Assembly: GCA_026705565.1 (NCBI GenBank)
Contig: JAPPAJ010000068.1
Coordinates: 1 to 43,528 of the forward strand
Reading direction: 5' to 3'
DNA: 43,528 bases
Source of the DNA: Caldilineaceae bacterium
GTDB lineage: Bacteria; Chloroflexota; Anaerolineae; Caldilineales; Caldilineaceae
Positions 17,370-26,469 of the stretch are shown here, one piece after another. The position numbers and the translations under genes are program-made. How positions within the stretch are numbered: position 1 is the first letter of the stretch; each line of letters starts with the position of its first letter. The notes below the pieces were generated by a model. That model had not been told where the DNA came from and ran no database searches. It saw nothing but the letters and a program-made list of their open reading frames with translations.

Positions 17370-18979
17370 CAGGCACGTCCTTCCCGACGTTCGCGCCGCA
17401 GTCCGGCCAGCAGCAGCAGACCACCGCCACCCAGCAGAATCAGGGCGAGGACGGCCGGCAGCCAACGGGGCATCAGGTAGGCGGGTTCCGGCAGGCCCCG
17501 GGTGGCAGCCGCCTGTTGCCCTGCCGCGTCGGTCCGGGCGGCCGCCGGTCCGGAGAACCTAATGTCCAGGATCCCGTCCGCAAGGTCGGCAGCCTGCCAG
17601 ACGGTGAACCTCTGCCCGTCCAGTTCGCGTTCGCCGGACTGCACAAACCCCGCGGGTTCGGACTCCAGGCCCGGCACATCGGCAATCAGGAGCGTTGCCT
17701 GACGGACGGGATAGGACCAGGACTGCCGCCAACGCTGCTCGGTCAAGGGCCATGGCCGGGAGTAGCCCAGCACGGCCTGGTGGCGACCGGACACCGGATG
17801 AATCGGTGCGGAGTCGAGGACAAATCCGTCTCCGGCGGTGAACCGCGTGCGGCCGAAATCGGCCAGCGTCACTTCGTCGGCCGCCGGATCGATTGGAATG
17901 CGGGCCGTGACCGGAAGCGTTTCCGGTGTTTCCGCCTCTCCCGTGAACACCCAGGGCAGCGTGTTGACCAGCAAAACGGTCTGGCCCACCAACAACTGCT
18001 CGCCGGACAGGGCCAAAACCAATTGCAGGGACTCGACCTCAAGATTTCCATGGGTGGCGGACGGCAGGTACAAATCCAGCGTCAGTTCCGGTGTCCGACC
18101 GAGTTCGTCGAATCTGACGGGTGGCGATTGGAAGTTGAGATTCGCCTGCTGCGCCTGCGCAGTCCAGAGGATGCGCGGGGTGGGTTCAACACCCTCCAGG
18201 ACGAAGGTGCCATCGGTGGCCACAGGCACCATATAGGTGTCCAGAACCGTTTCTCCCACTTGAGCCTGCAATCGTACTGCGACCGGAGGCACCGGGGGTT
18301 CACCGGGACTCAGTTGCCGAATCCGGCCCTTCAGCATACCTGCGCCGGGCCGGAGTGGAGGGGCCCAGTCGGGTGTCAGGGTCAGGGACTGCAGGTACCG
18401 CTGGATCAGCCGGAGTTCTTCCGCCGTCGGAACCGGATGCTGTTGCTCGTCCAGACTTGTCGTCACCGACTCTGCCCAGGCCGGGTGGTTGGTGGTCAGG
18501 GCCAAGGTTTGCCAGTCCCGGTCTCCGAGCGGTGTGGCTACCGTGGCCCAGAGGCGGGCCCCTTCGTCAAGCTCATCCGGACTGGTGGACAGTTGCCAAA
18601 TCCACGCCACTACGTCCCCGATCTGTGCGTCCGTCATCTGGTTGCCCCAAGGGGGCATGAGGTTCTCGATGCGTCCATCCCGAGTGGTCCGGAACCAGTC
18701 GGCGGGGTTGCCCTGGGCAACCCGTTCCGGATCGGACAGACCGGGCGCGGACAGATTCTGTTCGACCATGACGGGTCCGTCTCCGGAGCCGGTCGGTCCG
18801 TGGCACGGAGCGCAGTTCTGGAGAAAGGTGGTCTCTCCGGCCGCGGCCCAACTCCGGTCGGGCATGGGAGCCTGGGCTTGGACAGGGACGGCAGGCCATC
18901 CCAACCACAACAGCACGACCAGGGCTCCAAGCCAGCGACCAAGGGAATGTCCGGACGCGTCCGCGCCGGTTGCCGGCAC
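17369..18979 (-). CDS. Multidomain cytochrome c anchored protein, first gene of ccm operon
   Basis: 536 residues from GTG 18979; an ATG at 19045 would extend it and overlap copA. A signal peptide (residues 15-36) precedes a class I cytochrome c domain with heme motif CAPCHG (C56, C59, H60). The axial ligand is probably the methionine in LMPPWG. Residues 160-330 are rich in beta strands, and [30 protein letters not shown] reads like a carboxypeptidase-regulatory-type fold. A second sandwich-like region follows ([33 protein letters not shown]). A single C-terminal anchor ([21 protein letters not shown]) ends it. It is therefore outward-facing and membrane-tethered. I do not recognise the whole protein. 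Leading the ccmH-G-F operon suggests either an electron carrier for respiration or a client of the assembly system. Confidence 0.85.
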   Translation of the reverse strand: MPATGADASGHSLGRWLGALVVLLWLGWPAVPVQAQAPMPDRSWAAAGETTFLQNCAPCHGPTGSGDGPVMVEQNLSAPGLSDPERVAQGNPADWFRTTRDGRIENLMPPWGNQMTDAQIGDVVAWIWQLSTSPDELDEGARLWATVATPLGDRDWQTLALTTNHPAWAESVTTSLDEQQHPVPTAEELRLIQRYLQSLTLTPDWAPPLRPGAGMLKGRIRQLSPGEPPVPPVAVRLQAQVGETVLDTYMVPVATDGTFVLEGVEPTPRILWTAQAQQANLNFQSPPVRFDELGRTPELTLDLYLPSATHGNLEVESLQLVLALSGEQLLVGQTVLLVNTLPWVFTGEAETPETLPVTARIPIDPAADEVTLADFGRTRFTAGDGFVLDSAPIHPVSGRHQAVLGYSRPWPLTEQRWRQSWSYPVRQATLLIADVPGLESEPAGFVQSGERELDGQRFTVWQAADLADGILDIRFSGPAAARTDAAGQQAAATRGLPEPAYLMPRWLPAVLALILLGGGGLLLLAGLRRERREGRA

Positions 18980-19001
18980 TACAGAAGCCGTACTGTAAGG
19001 T

Positions 19002-21527
19002 TCAGTGCAGGCTGAACCCGCGGATGCGCAGGCTGTTGCGTACAACGAAGATGCTGCTCACGGCCATGATGGCGGCGGCGAACTGGGGTTCCAGCTTCAG
19101 GCCCAGCCAAGGCACGAACACGCCCGCGGCCAAGGGAATGGCGGCCACGTTGTAGGCGAAGGCCCAGAACAGATTCTGCCGCACGACCCGCATGGTGCGC
19201 CGACCAAGCCGGATTGCCTCCGGAATGCGGCTGAGCCGGTTGTTGAGGATGCCCACGTCCGCGGTCTGCAACGCCAGATTATGGCCCGCGGCCACGGCCA
19301 ACCCGACATCCGCCCGGGCCAGGGCGGGGGCGTCGTTGACCCCGTCCCCCACCATGGCCACCCGGTGGCCGTCCTCCTGGAACGCGGTTACGACCGTCAG
19401 CTTGTTCTCAGGCCGCAGGCGGCTGTGCATTTCGCGGTCCGGGTCCAGTCCCAAGGCGGCTGCAGCCGCCTTGGCTGCTTGATCGTTGTCACCCGACAGC
19501 ATCCGGATTTCCATGCCGGACGCGCGGAGCGCGGCCACCGTGTCGGCTGCCTCCCGGCGCAGCGAATCCGAAACGACGGCGAAGGCTTCCACCCGACCCT
19601 CGACCGCAACAAAGGAGATGCTGGCCGAGCCGGCCTCCGCCGAGGCCAGCAATTCCCCGAACTCGGTGGTGGACAACCCATGCTGGTCCATGAGCGCCTG
19701 GCTGCCGATGAGAACCGCGGAACCTTCCACCGTGCCTTCCACGCCCAGTCCGGTCAGGCTGCGGAAGCCGGCCACCTGCGGTACCGGCAGTTCCCGTCGC
19801 TCCGCCTCGGCGGCGAGCGCCCGGGCAACGGGATGGGCACTGCCTTGCAGAACGGCGGCGGCGAGCGACAGAATCCGTTCCGGGTCCAGGGCGGCCTGCG
19901 GCGACGGCACCAGTTTCTCCAGCTGCAGACGGCCTTGGGTCACGGTGCCGGTCTTGTCCAGCAATACGGTGTCGATGGTCGACAGCCTCTGCAGCGTACC
20001 CGCATCCTTGACCAGGATGCCGCGCCGTGCCCCGAGGGAGGTACCGGCAATCATGGCGGTCGGCGTGGCCAGGCCCAGGGCACACGGGCACGAGATGAGC
20101 AGAACCGCGGACGCGAATATCAGGCTTACGGATGCCGGCGCCAGGTCCGGGTAGTACAGGGAGGCGCCCCAGAAACCCCAAATCAGTCCACAGATCGTGG
20201 CCAGGACCACAATGATGGGCACAAACACGCGGGCGATGCGGTCTGCCAGGGACTGGACCGGGGCCTTGCTCATCAGGGCCTGGCGAACCGTGTCGGCAAT
20301 GCGGGCGGCCGCCGTCTCCGAACCCACCGCGTCGGCCCGAAAGCGCAGGGTACCATCCAGGTTGGCGGTGCCGCTCCAGACCGCATCGCCCGCACTCTTG
20401 GGCACGGGCAGGCTCTCGCCGGTGAGCACGGCTTCGTCCACCGAACTGCTCCCGTCAAGCACCCTACCGTCCACGGGAATGGTGTCGCCGGCGCGCACCA
20501 GGACCGTGTCCCCGACCGCCAGTTCGGCCAGGGGCACGTCGTGGTGCCGGCCGCCGCGCTCGACGATTGCCTTGGCCGGTTGCAGGGTCATCAGGGCCGA
20601 GATGGCCTCGCCCGTCTGGCGGCGCGCACCGGCCTCCAGGTAGCGCCCGAGATAGATGAACGTAATGATGAAGGCGGCCGATTCGAAGAACAGGGGGAAC
20701 AGGGCCCGGTCCAAATCCAGGAGCAAGGTGGCCAGGCTGGTGCCCCATGCCACCAGGGACCCCAGGGATACCAGAAGGTCCATGCCGGGGAAGCCCCTGA
20801 GTAGGGACTGGACGGCCCGCACATGGAATTCGCGGCCTATCGCAAGCACGACAATGGAGCCCAGGACGGCCACGGTCCATTCCCGCGCGGCGGTCGGCAT
20901 CCACTGCAGATCGGGCAGGAACATGGCCGTCATGTTGAGCAGCATGATGACGGCGCTGCAGGCGATGGCAATGGTTAGCCGACGGCGCCGGCCGCGCAGT
21001 TCCGGATCCGGTTTTACCGCCTGTTCGCTGTCTTCCGTGGCTGCGACCGGTTCGCCCGCGGGTTCAGGCCGGGCCGCTTCGTACCCGGCTCGGTCCACGG
21101 ATGCCACCAGAGCCTCCGGGCCGGTGGCTTGGGGCAGATAGGCCACCGTGGCCAGGGGCGGTGTTAGGCTGACGCTGGCCTCCAGCACACCGTCCGTGCG
21201 GTTCAATGCCTGTTGCACGGCCTGGACGCAGCCAGTGCAGGTCATGCCCCCGATGGTGAGTTCGGTTTCCGTCCGGGGGACGGCGTAGCCCAGATCCGCG
21301 ACCGCGCCGGCCAGCGAACCAAGCGAAACCTGCCGCGGATCGAATTGCACCTCGGCCTGGCCGGCGGCGTAGCTGACAGCCGCGGAGGCCACGCCCGGCA
21401 CGGCACCCAAACCCATTTGTATCGATTGGGCGCAGCCGGTGCAGTGCATGCCTTCAACCGGCAAGCTGGCTTGCGCCAGACCGCGATCGGATGGCGGCGA
21501 AGTTTGGACGGCGGCGGTCATTGGCAT
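19002..21527 (-). CDS. copA: Copper-translocating P1B-type ATPase
   Basis: 841 residues from ATG 21527; ATG 21521 or TTG 21563 are alternatives. Two N-terminal heavy-metal domains carry GMHCTGC and GMTCTGC. Eight membrane helices follow, with the metal-selective CPC in [12 protein letters not shown]. The phosphorylation loop is DKTGTVTQG, and the nucleotide-binding domain has SAHPVARAL and [20 protein letters not shown] with two HMA domains points to Cu(I) export. The C-terminal helix has [18 protein letters not shown] and the late [14 protein letters not shown]. It shares a strand with, and lies just upstream of, the cytochrome c operon, and a SCO gene lies nearby. It may therefore serve oxidase metallation as well as detoxification. 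I found no CueR-type promoter. Confidence 0.97.
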   Translation of the reverse strand: MPMTAAVQTSPPSDRGLAQASLPVEGMHCTGCAQSIQMGLGAVPGVASAAVSYAAGQAEVQFDPRQVSLGSLAGAVADLGYAVPRTETELTIGGMTCTGCVQAVQQALNRTDGVLEASVSLTPPLATVAYLPQATGPEALVASVDRAGYEAARPEPAGEPVAATEDSEQAVKPDPELRGRRRRLTIAIACSAVIMLLNMTAMFLPDLQWMPTAAREWTVAVLGSIVVLAIGREFHVRAVQSLLRGFPGMDLLVSLGSLVAWGTSLATLLLDLDRALFPLFFESAAFIITFIYLGRYLEAGARRQTGEAISALMTLQPAKAIVERGGRHHDVPLAELAVGDTVLVRAGDTIPVDGRVLDGSSSVDEAVLTGESLPVPKSAGDAVWSGTANLDGTLRFRADAVGSETAAARIADTVRQALMSKAPVQSLADRIARVFVPIIVVLATICGLIWGFWGASLYYPDLAPASVSLIFASAVLLISCPCALGLATPTAMIAGTSLGARRGILVKDAGTLQRLSTIDTVLLDKTGTVTQGRLQLEKLVPSPQAALDPERILSLAAAVLQGSAHPVARALAAEAERRELPVPQVAGFRSLTGLGVEGTVEGSAVLIGSQALMDQHGLSTTEFGELLASAEAGSASISFVAVEGRVEAFAVVSDSLRREAADTVAALRASGMEIRMLSGDNDQAAKAAAAALGLDPDREMHSRLRPENKLTVVTAFQEDGHRVAMVGDGVNDAPALARADVGLAVAAGHNLALQTADVGILNNRLSRIPEAIRLGRRTMRVVRQNLFWAFAYNVAAIPLAAGVFVPWLGLKLEPQFAAAIMAVSSIFVVRNSLRIRGFSLH

Positions 21528-21584
21528 TCGGGAAGGGTCGGCCGGGGATCGGCCGCAGGCCAAGAACTGTCGCCTATTGTATAA

Positions 21585-21617
21585 GGCACCCCACCGTCAC
21601 GCCGGACATGGGGTGCC
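21585..21617 (-). terminator. Hairpin between the LysM-YkuD gene and copA
   Basis: The 9-bp inverted repeat GGCACCCCA...TGGGGTGCC has a 15-nt loop and lies downstream of the transpeptidase gene on the minus strand. Short AT-rich sequence (TTATACAAT) follows in the direction of transcription. That AT patch could also serve as the -10 of copA (TACAAT, 21581-21576), but no -35 is visible. Confidence 0.45.
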
Positions 21618-21680
21618 TGATTGGATGCGGGTTGCGTCTCCGCAGCGAGCCGTGTTGCCGAGCCTCCGGGATCTCCGGCA

Positions 21681-23141
21681 TCAGCCGTGGACCCAAACCT
21701 CGGTGCCCAGATCGACGAACCGATAGAGCCGTTCCGCGTCCTCTTCCGTCATGTTGACACAACCGTGCGACATGGGCTGGCCGAAATTGTTGTGCCAATA
21801 GGCACCGTGCATGGCGTAGCCGCGGTGGAAGTACATGTTGAATCTCACGTTGGGCAGGCTGTATCCCGGACCGCTCATGGTCTGGCGTTCGTTCATGTGC
21901 CAAATGTTGTAGTGGCCAACCGGGGTCGGGTACTGCACGAGGCCGCTGCTGATCTTCACGTGCAAGTAGATGTCCTCGTCGTCCCAGGCGGTCAGGGTTT
22001 GGGACGACAGGTCGATCTCGATCCAGCGCTCGCCCATGTAGCCCTGCGCCTCGGCCGGCCGGCGCGGGATGAGCAGCCGCTGGCCGGGCACGATCAGATC
22101 GCGCGATGCCAGGCCGTTGTAGTCGCTCACCTGAAGGGCGGTGGCCTTGAAGCGCCGCGCGATGTCCGCCAGGGTCTCGCCCCGCTTGACGATGTGGACA
22201 AAGCTGGACGGGATCTGGGGTAGGCCTGCCTGGTCCGGGATCGGATCGACCACGGGCAGGGGCGGCTCCTGGCCCGCGGCCGGCTGTGGTGCCGCAACCG
22301 GCACAATCAGCGGCTCGGACCCGTCGGCCTGCCGGGGCAAGGCCAGGTTTTGTCCCACCCAGATCAAGGACGCGTGGTCCAGGCCGTTGAGCAGCATGAG
22401 ATCCCTGACGGTCACCTTGTACCGGTTCGCAATCGAGTTCAGCGAATCGCCCAGGGTCACCGTGTGGATGACCGAGGAGGACAGAGGCACGGACTGGGAG
22501 GTTCCGACCGCCGGGGCCGTGGGAGGATTTCTGGGCAGCGACAGGGTCTGGCCCACAAACAGCCGTCCGACATCCTGGAGGCGGTTGTGGGTGGCCAGAG
22601 TCTGGATGTCCACACCATAGGCGCGCGAAATGGAATAGAGCGTCTCCCCTTGCCGCACCTGATGCGACGTGGCGTTGGGATCCACCACAATCGGTACCGG
22701 CGCGGCCGCCGAGGGCGGCGGCCCGGGGATTGCGGGAACCGGTACCAGGACCGGCTGGCCGACCCAAAGCGCGGACGGCGAGTCCATCCCGTTGAAGAAC
22801 AGGATCTTCTCCAGCGGAACCCCGTAGAGGGCTGCAATGTCGGTCAGGGAGTCGCCGACGCGGACCGTGTGGATGCCCAGGGACGGGGTCAGGGCAGTCT
22901 CGGAGGCGGAGATCACCACCCGCTGGCCCACAAAGATGTAGTCGCTGTTGTCGATCCCGTTCTGGGCGGCCAGGACGGAGATGGGGACATCGTAGCGGCG
23001 GGCGATGGACGACAGCGTCTCGCCTCTCTGGACCACGTGGACCTTGTTCAGGGCAGCCGCCGGTGCTGCGGCCACTGCCAGCAGTAGGATGCCTGCGCCC
23101 AGCAAGCGGCCCAACGGGCGCAATTTGTACAAGACTTTCAT
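21681..23141 (-). CDS. Five-LysM L,D-transpeptidase (YkuD family)
   Basis: 486 residues. The start is ATG 23141, which has an AGGGAG ribosome-binding site 5 nt ahead and opens a signal peptide (residues 1-30). Five LysM modules follow, recognisable by their G-[ED]-[ST]-L...I...N...GQ pattern and starting near residues 33, 87, 155, 220 and 300; linkers between them are proline-rich. The C-terminal YkuD domain (about 350-486) carries the catalytic HXX14-17SHGCVN region, seen as MHGAYWHNNFGQPMSHGCVNM. LysM anchors it on peptidoglycan, where the transpeptidase makes 3-3 cross-links or attaches proteins. Its upstream region was hit by an insertion sequence about 165 bp away, which may have changed its promoter. 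Confidence 0.95.
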   Translation of the reverse strand: MKVLYKLRPLGRLLGAGILLLAVAAAPAAALNKVHVVQRGETLSSIARRYDVPISVLAAQNGIDNSDYIFVGQRVVISASETALTPSLGIHTVRVGDSLTDIAALYGVPLEKILFFNGMDSPSALWVGQPVLVPVPAIPGPPPSAAAPVPIVVDPNATSHQVRQGETLYSISRAYGVDIQTLATHNRLQDVGRLFVGQTLSLPRNPPTAPAVGTSQSVPLSSSVIHTVTLGDSLNSIANRYKVTVRDLMLLNGLDHASLIWVGQNLALPRQADGSEPLIVPVAAPQPAAGQEPPLPVVDPIPDQAGLPQIPSSFVHIVKRGETLADIARRFKATALQVSDYNGLASRDLIVPGQRLLIPRRPAEAQGYMGERWIEIDLSSQTLTAWDDEDIYLHVKISSGLVQYPTPVGHYNIWHMNERQTMSGPGYSLPNVRFNMYFHRGYAMHGAYWHNNFGQPMSHGCVNMTEEDAERLYRFVDLGTEVWVHG

Positions 23142-23306
23142 AAGCTCCCTCGCGACCTGTTCAGCAGGTTCCGAATGCCAGTCGCAGGGGAGTGGACGCA
23201 GGTTGACAACGACGGTGCCGGGGCACCGGCCTGCAACAGAACCTACCAGGATGATTTCGTAATCACAATGATATACCAATTCGACCGTCCTTGTCGGCAA
23301 CCCGTA

Positions 23307-24381
23307 CAGGGCAATCGCAAGAGTGCGTTGTACGGGCGGCTTGTCCAGATCGAGATCCGCTGTCGACCCCACGGGGCTTCGTCATGGCCTCTCGCATGGC
23401 ATCGTTCCTGCCGACCTGCCTGGCAGGCGTGCCCGATTCCCGGGGCCTTCATGTCCGCAGGCACCCACTCCTGTCCATTCTTTTCTTGGCTCCGACCGCC
23501 GTCACCGGCGGTGTCGACACCTGGGTGGAGGTGGAGGATTTCGGTCGGGACCAACGCGACTGGTTTGCGCAGTGGATGCAGACCCCTCCCCGACCTGCTG
23601 ACCGGTCAGGTGGTGGCCTTGGACGGCAAGCCTACCCGGCGTTCGCGCGACTGTCGGCCTTGCACACGGTGGGCGTCTACACCTGTGAGAGGCGGCTGGC
23701 ACAGATGGCCGGAGCGGCCAAGTTCAATGAAATTACAGACATCCCCGAGGTGCTGGACCTGGGCGGCACTACCGGCACCATTGATTGCCAGAAGGGCCCG
23801 GTATGCAGCAGGCCGACCGTGTACTGACGGTCAAGGACCGCCAGTCGACACTGCGGCTGCGCCGGATGTGACTTTCGCCGTGGAACGCGCAAGGTGTGGT
23901 TTGAGGGTTGTCCCTATATCGTCCACGGGTGTCACGGGTGCATCGAGATCCGTCGGGGTTGGGTTCCAGGCGACCCGGAATGCCGGCAGTATGTGGGCGC
24001 ACAGGGACACCGGTCCGACCTGCACAGCTTTTGCCGGGGGAGGCGGAATGACGGGTGAGAAGCCCGGTCCAGTGTCGATACCCGCGATTTCTTCCCGGCT
24101 ATCCCTCGAGGCCCGGCATCTGTGGACAACAGTGAGGGTGCACCTCGAGATTGAGAACGGTCTGCACGGGGTCCCGGACGCAGCCTTTCGGGAGGACGCA
24201 GACCGGGTGCGAAAGGGCCACGACCCTCGCAACCTGTGTCTGCCGCGACGCACGGCACTCAACCTGTTTCCGAAGGAAACCACCGTCCAGACCGGCATGG
24301 CCATCCGGCACCGCAAGGCCGGACACAATCTCGCCTACATGGAGAAAGTGCCGGGCCTCGCATAATCTTGCGATTGCCCTG
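23307..24381. mobile_element. ISAs1-family insertion sequence, decayed but with intact ends
   Basis: CAGGGCAATCGCAAGA at 23307-23322 is matched by its exact reverse complement at 24366-24381, giving perfect 16-bp terminal inverted repeats around a plus-strand transposase wreck of the ISAs1 family. The span is 1075 bp, shorter than the usual 1.2-1.3 kb, as expected after internal deletions. CAACCCG occurs 2 nt outside the left end (23298-23304) and right at the right end (24382-24388). This may be the remains of the 8-9 bp target duplication, but the offset means it could be chance. Confidence 0.88.
23384..24365 (+). pseudogene. ISAs1-family transposase, multiply frameshifted
   Basis: The characteristic family sequence is found in pieces that switch frame. 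The N-terminus (MASFLPTCLAGVPDSRG, then RRHPLLSILFLA and GGVDTWVEVEDFGRDQRDW) is in one frame. The DDE aspartate region VVALDGKPTRRSRD is in another. FNEITDIPEVLDL returns to the first frame, and ADRVLTVKDRQSTL lies in the third. The C-terminal part, LEIENGLHGVPDAAF then REDADRVRKGHDPRNL and RRTALNLFPKE, ends at the TAA at 24365. I count at least four frame changes and missing segments, so it cannot be active. The start is the conserved methionine pair at 23384. The identification rests on remembered family motifs, which match along the whole length. Confidence 0.85.
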
Positions 24382-24435
24382 CAACCCGGTGCGGTTGGCA
24401 GGACGGCGGGCCGACGATCGGGCCGCCCGGAGGGG

Positions 24436-24777
24436 TCAGATGGCCTGTTCGTTTTCCTCGGCGGTGCGGATGCGCACGGACCGTTCGGTGGGCAGGACAA
24501 AAATCTTGCCGTCCCCGACCTGGCCGGTGCGGGCCGACTCCATGATGGCGTCCACGGCGGTATCGGTGTCCTCGGACCGTACAAAGATCTCGATCTTGAC
24601 CCGCTGCAGCATGTCCGAGGCGACGCCCCTGCCGGCGCGTCCGCTGTGCACCATGGTCCGCTGCTGGCCGCGCCCGGTCACCTGCGATACGGTCAGGCCC
24701 TTGATCCCGGCGTCGGACAATGCGTCCTTGACGGCGATCAGCTTTTCCGGCCGGATGATGGCTTCGATTTTGTTCAT
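24436..24777 (-). CDS. glnB: PII nitrogen regulatory protein (GlnB/GlnK)
   Basis: 113 residues, normal for PII. The start MNKIEAIIRPEKL and the C-terminal signature TGQVGDGKIFVLPTERSVRIRT, with arginines equivalent to R101 and R103, are clear. GRGQQR (residues 35-40) opens the T-loop. The rest of the loop (TMVHSGRAGRGVASDMLQ, 41-58) is quite unlike the usual one: residue 51 is Gly, so the uridylylated Tyr51 is missing, and there is no serine at 49. Nucleotide binding should be kept, but covalent modification at the usual site should not. The gene lies 68 nt after the ammonium transporter on the same strand, the standard amt-glnK order, so control of the channel is the expected job. Confidence 0.95.
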   Translation of the reverse strand: MNKIEAIIRPEKLIAVKDALSDAGIKGLTVSQVTGRGQQRTMVHSGRAGRGVASDMLQRVKIEIFVRSEDTDTAVDAIMESARTGQVGDGKIFVLPTERSVRIRTAEENEQAI

Positions 24778-24845
24778 GCGGTTCCCCGTTGGTTGGATGG
24801 CGTCAGCCGGGAATTGTCCGGGTGTCCCGAATCATTACACAGCCA

Positions 24846-26063
24846 TTACACAGCACCGCCTTCCTGTTCACCATGCTGCGACGCATCGAGACCGATGGCC
24901 TCGTCCGCTTCCGACACGCGCACCTTCATAACCACGTCGACGAGCTTGAACAGAATCCAGGTCACGATGAAAGCATAGGCCCAGGTCGCGACGGTGGCAA
25001 TGAGCTGGCTTACAAACTGGCCGCCGTTCCCGGTGAAGACGCCGCCATCCGTCCCCAGAGTGGTCGAGGCGAACAGGCCCACGGCCAGGGCGCCCCAGGT
25101 ACCGGACATGCCGTGGATGCCCCAGACATCCAGCGAATCGTCCAGCTGCCGTCGGATGCGGAATTCGATGGCAGCATAGGAGACGATGGCGGCGACGATG
25201 CCGATCAGGAGCGCCGGCATGGGTTCCACAAAGCCGGCACCGGGGGTGATGGCCACCAGGCCGGCCACAGCGCCCGAGGCCGCGCCGATGGCCGAGGGCT
25301 TGCCCAAGGGTTTGCCGCCGAACAGCCAGGTGATCAGCATCCAGGTCAGGGCGCCGGCGGCTGCGGCCGTGTTGGTGGTGACGAAGGCGTTGACAGCGAT
25401 TCCATCGGCCGCGAGGGCGCTGCCGCCGTTGAAGCCGAACCAGCCGAACCAGAGCATGCCGGTGCCCAGCAGGACCAGCATGATGCTGTGGGGTTCCATC
25501 GGCTCCCGGGGGAAGCCCATGCGGCGGCCGATGACCAGGGCCGCGGCCAGCGCGCCCACGCCGGAGGTCATGTGCACCACGTTGCCGCCCGCGAAGTCAA
25601 GGGCGCCCAAGGTACCCAGCCAGCCACCGCCCCAGACCCAGTGGGCCACGGGGGAGTAGACGAGCGAGGACCAGAGCACCACGAAGACGAGGAAGGAACT
25701 GAATTTGATGCGTTCTGCGAAGGCGCCTGCCAGCAGGGCCGGCGTGATGGCGGCGAACATGCCCTGGAACAGCATGAAGAGCATCGGCGACAGGCCGCCG
25801 TCCGCGTCTTCGAGGGCCACTCCTTGTAGGGCGAAGTGGTTGAAGCCGCCGATGAAGCCGCCGATGCTTTCGCCGAAGGCGAGCGTGTAGCCCCACAGGA
25901 CCCAGACCACCCCCACGACCCCCATGCAGATGAAGCACTGCATGACCGTGGACAAGGCGCTCTTGGCGCGCACCAGGCCGGCATAGAAAAGACCCAGGCC
26001 CGGAATCATAAGCATGACCATGGCCGTGGAAATCAGGACGAAAGTAGTGTTCGCGCCATCCAT
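24846..26063 (-). CDS. amt: Ammonium transporter
   Basis: 405 residues from ATG 26063, chosen for the AAGGA site upstream and because the product then starts directly at the first helix (MDGANTTFVLISTAMVMLM). The Amt signature DFAGGNVVHMTSGVGALAAAL and the conserved pore histidines in SPVAHWVWGGGWLG and VWGIHGMSGTWG are present, as are the eleven or so hydrophobic helices. The final cytoplasmic tail (VRVSEADEAIGLDASQHGE) is where PII binds in homologues. The channel takes up ammonium/ammonia when nitrogen is scarce. It is read together with glnB downstream. Confidence 0.97.
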   Translation of the reverse strand: MDGANTTFVLISTAMVMLMIPGLGLFYAGLVRAKSALSTVMQCFICMGVVGVVWVLWGYTLAFGESIGGFIGGFNHFALQGVALEDADGGLSPMLFMLFQGMFAAITPALLAGAFAERIKFSSFLVFVVLWSSLVYSPVAHWVWGGGWLGTLGALDFAGGNVVHMTSGVGALAAALVIGRRMGFPREPMEPHSIMLVLLGTGMLWFGWFGFNGGSALAADGIAVNAFVTTNTAAAAGALTWMLITWLFGGKPLGKPSAIGAASGAVAGLVAITPGAGFVEPMPALLIGIVAAIVSYAAIEFRIRRQLDDSLDVWGIHGMSGTWGALAVGLFASTTLGTDGGVFTGNGGQFVSQLIATVATWAYAFIVTWILFKLVDVVMKVRVSEADEAIGLDASQHGEQEGGAV

Positions 26064-26121
26064 GATTGGAAGTCCTTCAGCGTGTGATGCGGATCCCCAA
26101 AAGCAGGTCCGCCCATCTGAA

Positions 26122-26147
26122 ATTGTGCAACATAGCCATATTGTGCA
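26122..26147 (-). repeat. Direct repeat ATTGTGCA, 18-bp period, at amt promoter
   Basis: ATTGTGCA occurs at 26122-26129 and again at 26140-26147. The second copy contains the -10 element of the proposed amt promoter and the first lies just downstream of the start site. Two identical octamers on almost the same helical face (18 bp) look like a repressor or activator binding pair for nitrogen control, but I cannot name the regulator. Confidence 0.4.
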
Positions 26148-26168
26148 CCAAAACCGGCGCGATCTCAA
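26140..26168 (-). promoter_or_regulatory. Probable amt promoter
   Basis: On the minus strand TTGAGA (26168-26163) and CACAAT (26145-26140) are separated by exactly 17 nt. The predicted start near 26133 leaves a leader of about 70 nt to ATG 26063. A sigma-54 type GG-N10-GC element was looked for and is not present. Confidence 0.45.
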
Positions 26169-26225
26169 CCGTCCAAGGGTCGCGAAAGGGTTTCGAGTTG
26201 CGGCAGTTTGTATGTTTTGTGCAAG

Positions 26226-26309
26226 TAGGAAGGGTGGGATTCGAACCCACACGAGGAGTTACCTCAGCGGATTTTAAGTCCGCCGCGTCTGCCGTTCCGC
26301 CACCTTCCC
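26226..26309 (-). tRNA. tRNA-Leu (anticodon UAA)
   Basis: Read on the minus strand, the 84-nt sequence folds as a class II tRNA. The acceptor arms are GGGAAGG and CCTTCCT with discriminator A, and the anticodon loop is CTTAAAA, giving UAA. A long variable arm (TGAGGTAACTCCTC region) and the T-arm GTGGGTTCGAATCCCAC follow. The 3' CCA is not encoded. The first acceptor pair is a G-U. The long variable arm together with UAA makes leucine certain. Confidence 0.96.
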
Positions 26310-26318
26310 GTCCCGGTG

Positions 26319-26348
26319 ATTCTAGGAATCGGGGCCTTGCAGAGTCAA
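26319..26348 (-). promoter_or_regulatory. tRNA-Leu promoter
   Basis: On the minus strand TTGACT (26348-26343) and TAGAAT (26324-26319) are spaced by 18 nt. The predicted start is about 3 nt before the mature tRNA 5' end. The composite element ends only 15 bases beyond the -35 box, so insertion narrowly spared this promoter. Confidence 0.65.
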
Positions 26349-26363
26349 ACGGGCCGTTGGACC

Positions 26364-26468
26364 GGCACTGTTTCACGCTCGTTGATATTGGTTGCGGGCC
26401 GTCATGGGCCTATTCTTCCGTACCCGCGGGTGCCGTACGTCGCTTCAGACCATGCTGCGGGCCATCAG
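26364..26468 (-). repeat. Left inverted end of composite element
   Basis: This holds the last bases of an IS transposase reading frame (LMARSMV-stop on the minus strand) and the IS terminus ending in GGCACTGTTTCA at the outer border. It pairs with 28139-28243. Nothing else of this IS copy is left on this side. Confidence 0.85.
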
Positions 26469-26469
26469 G

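Noticed and set aside
26060-26170. Sigma-54 promoter before amt
   Set aside because: TGGCTATGTTGCA looks similar, but the GG and GC elements are 7 nt apart, not 10.
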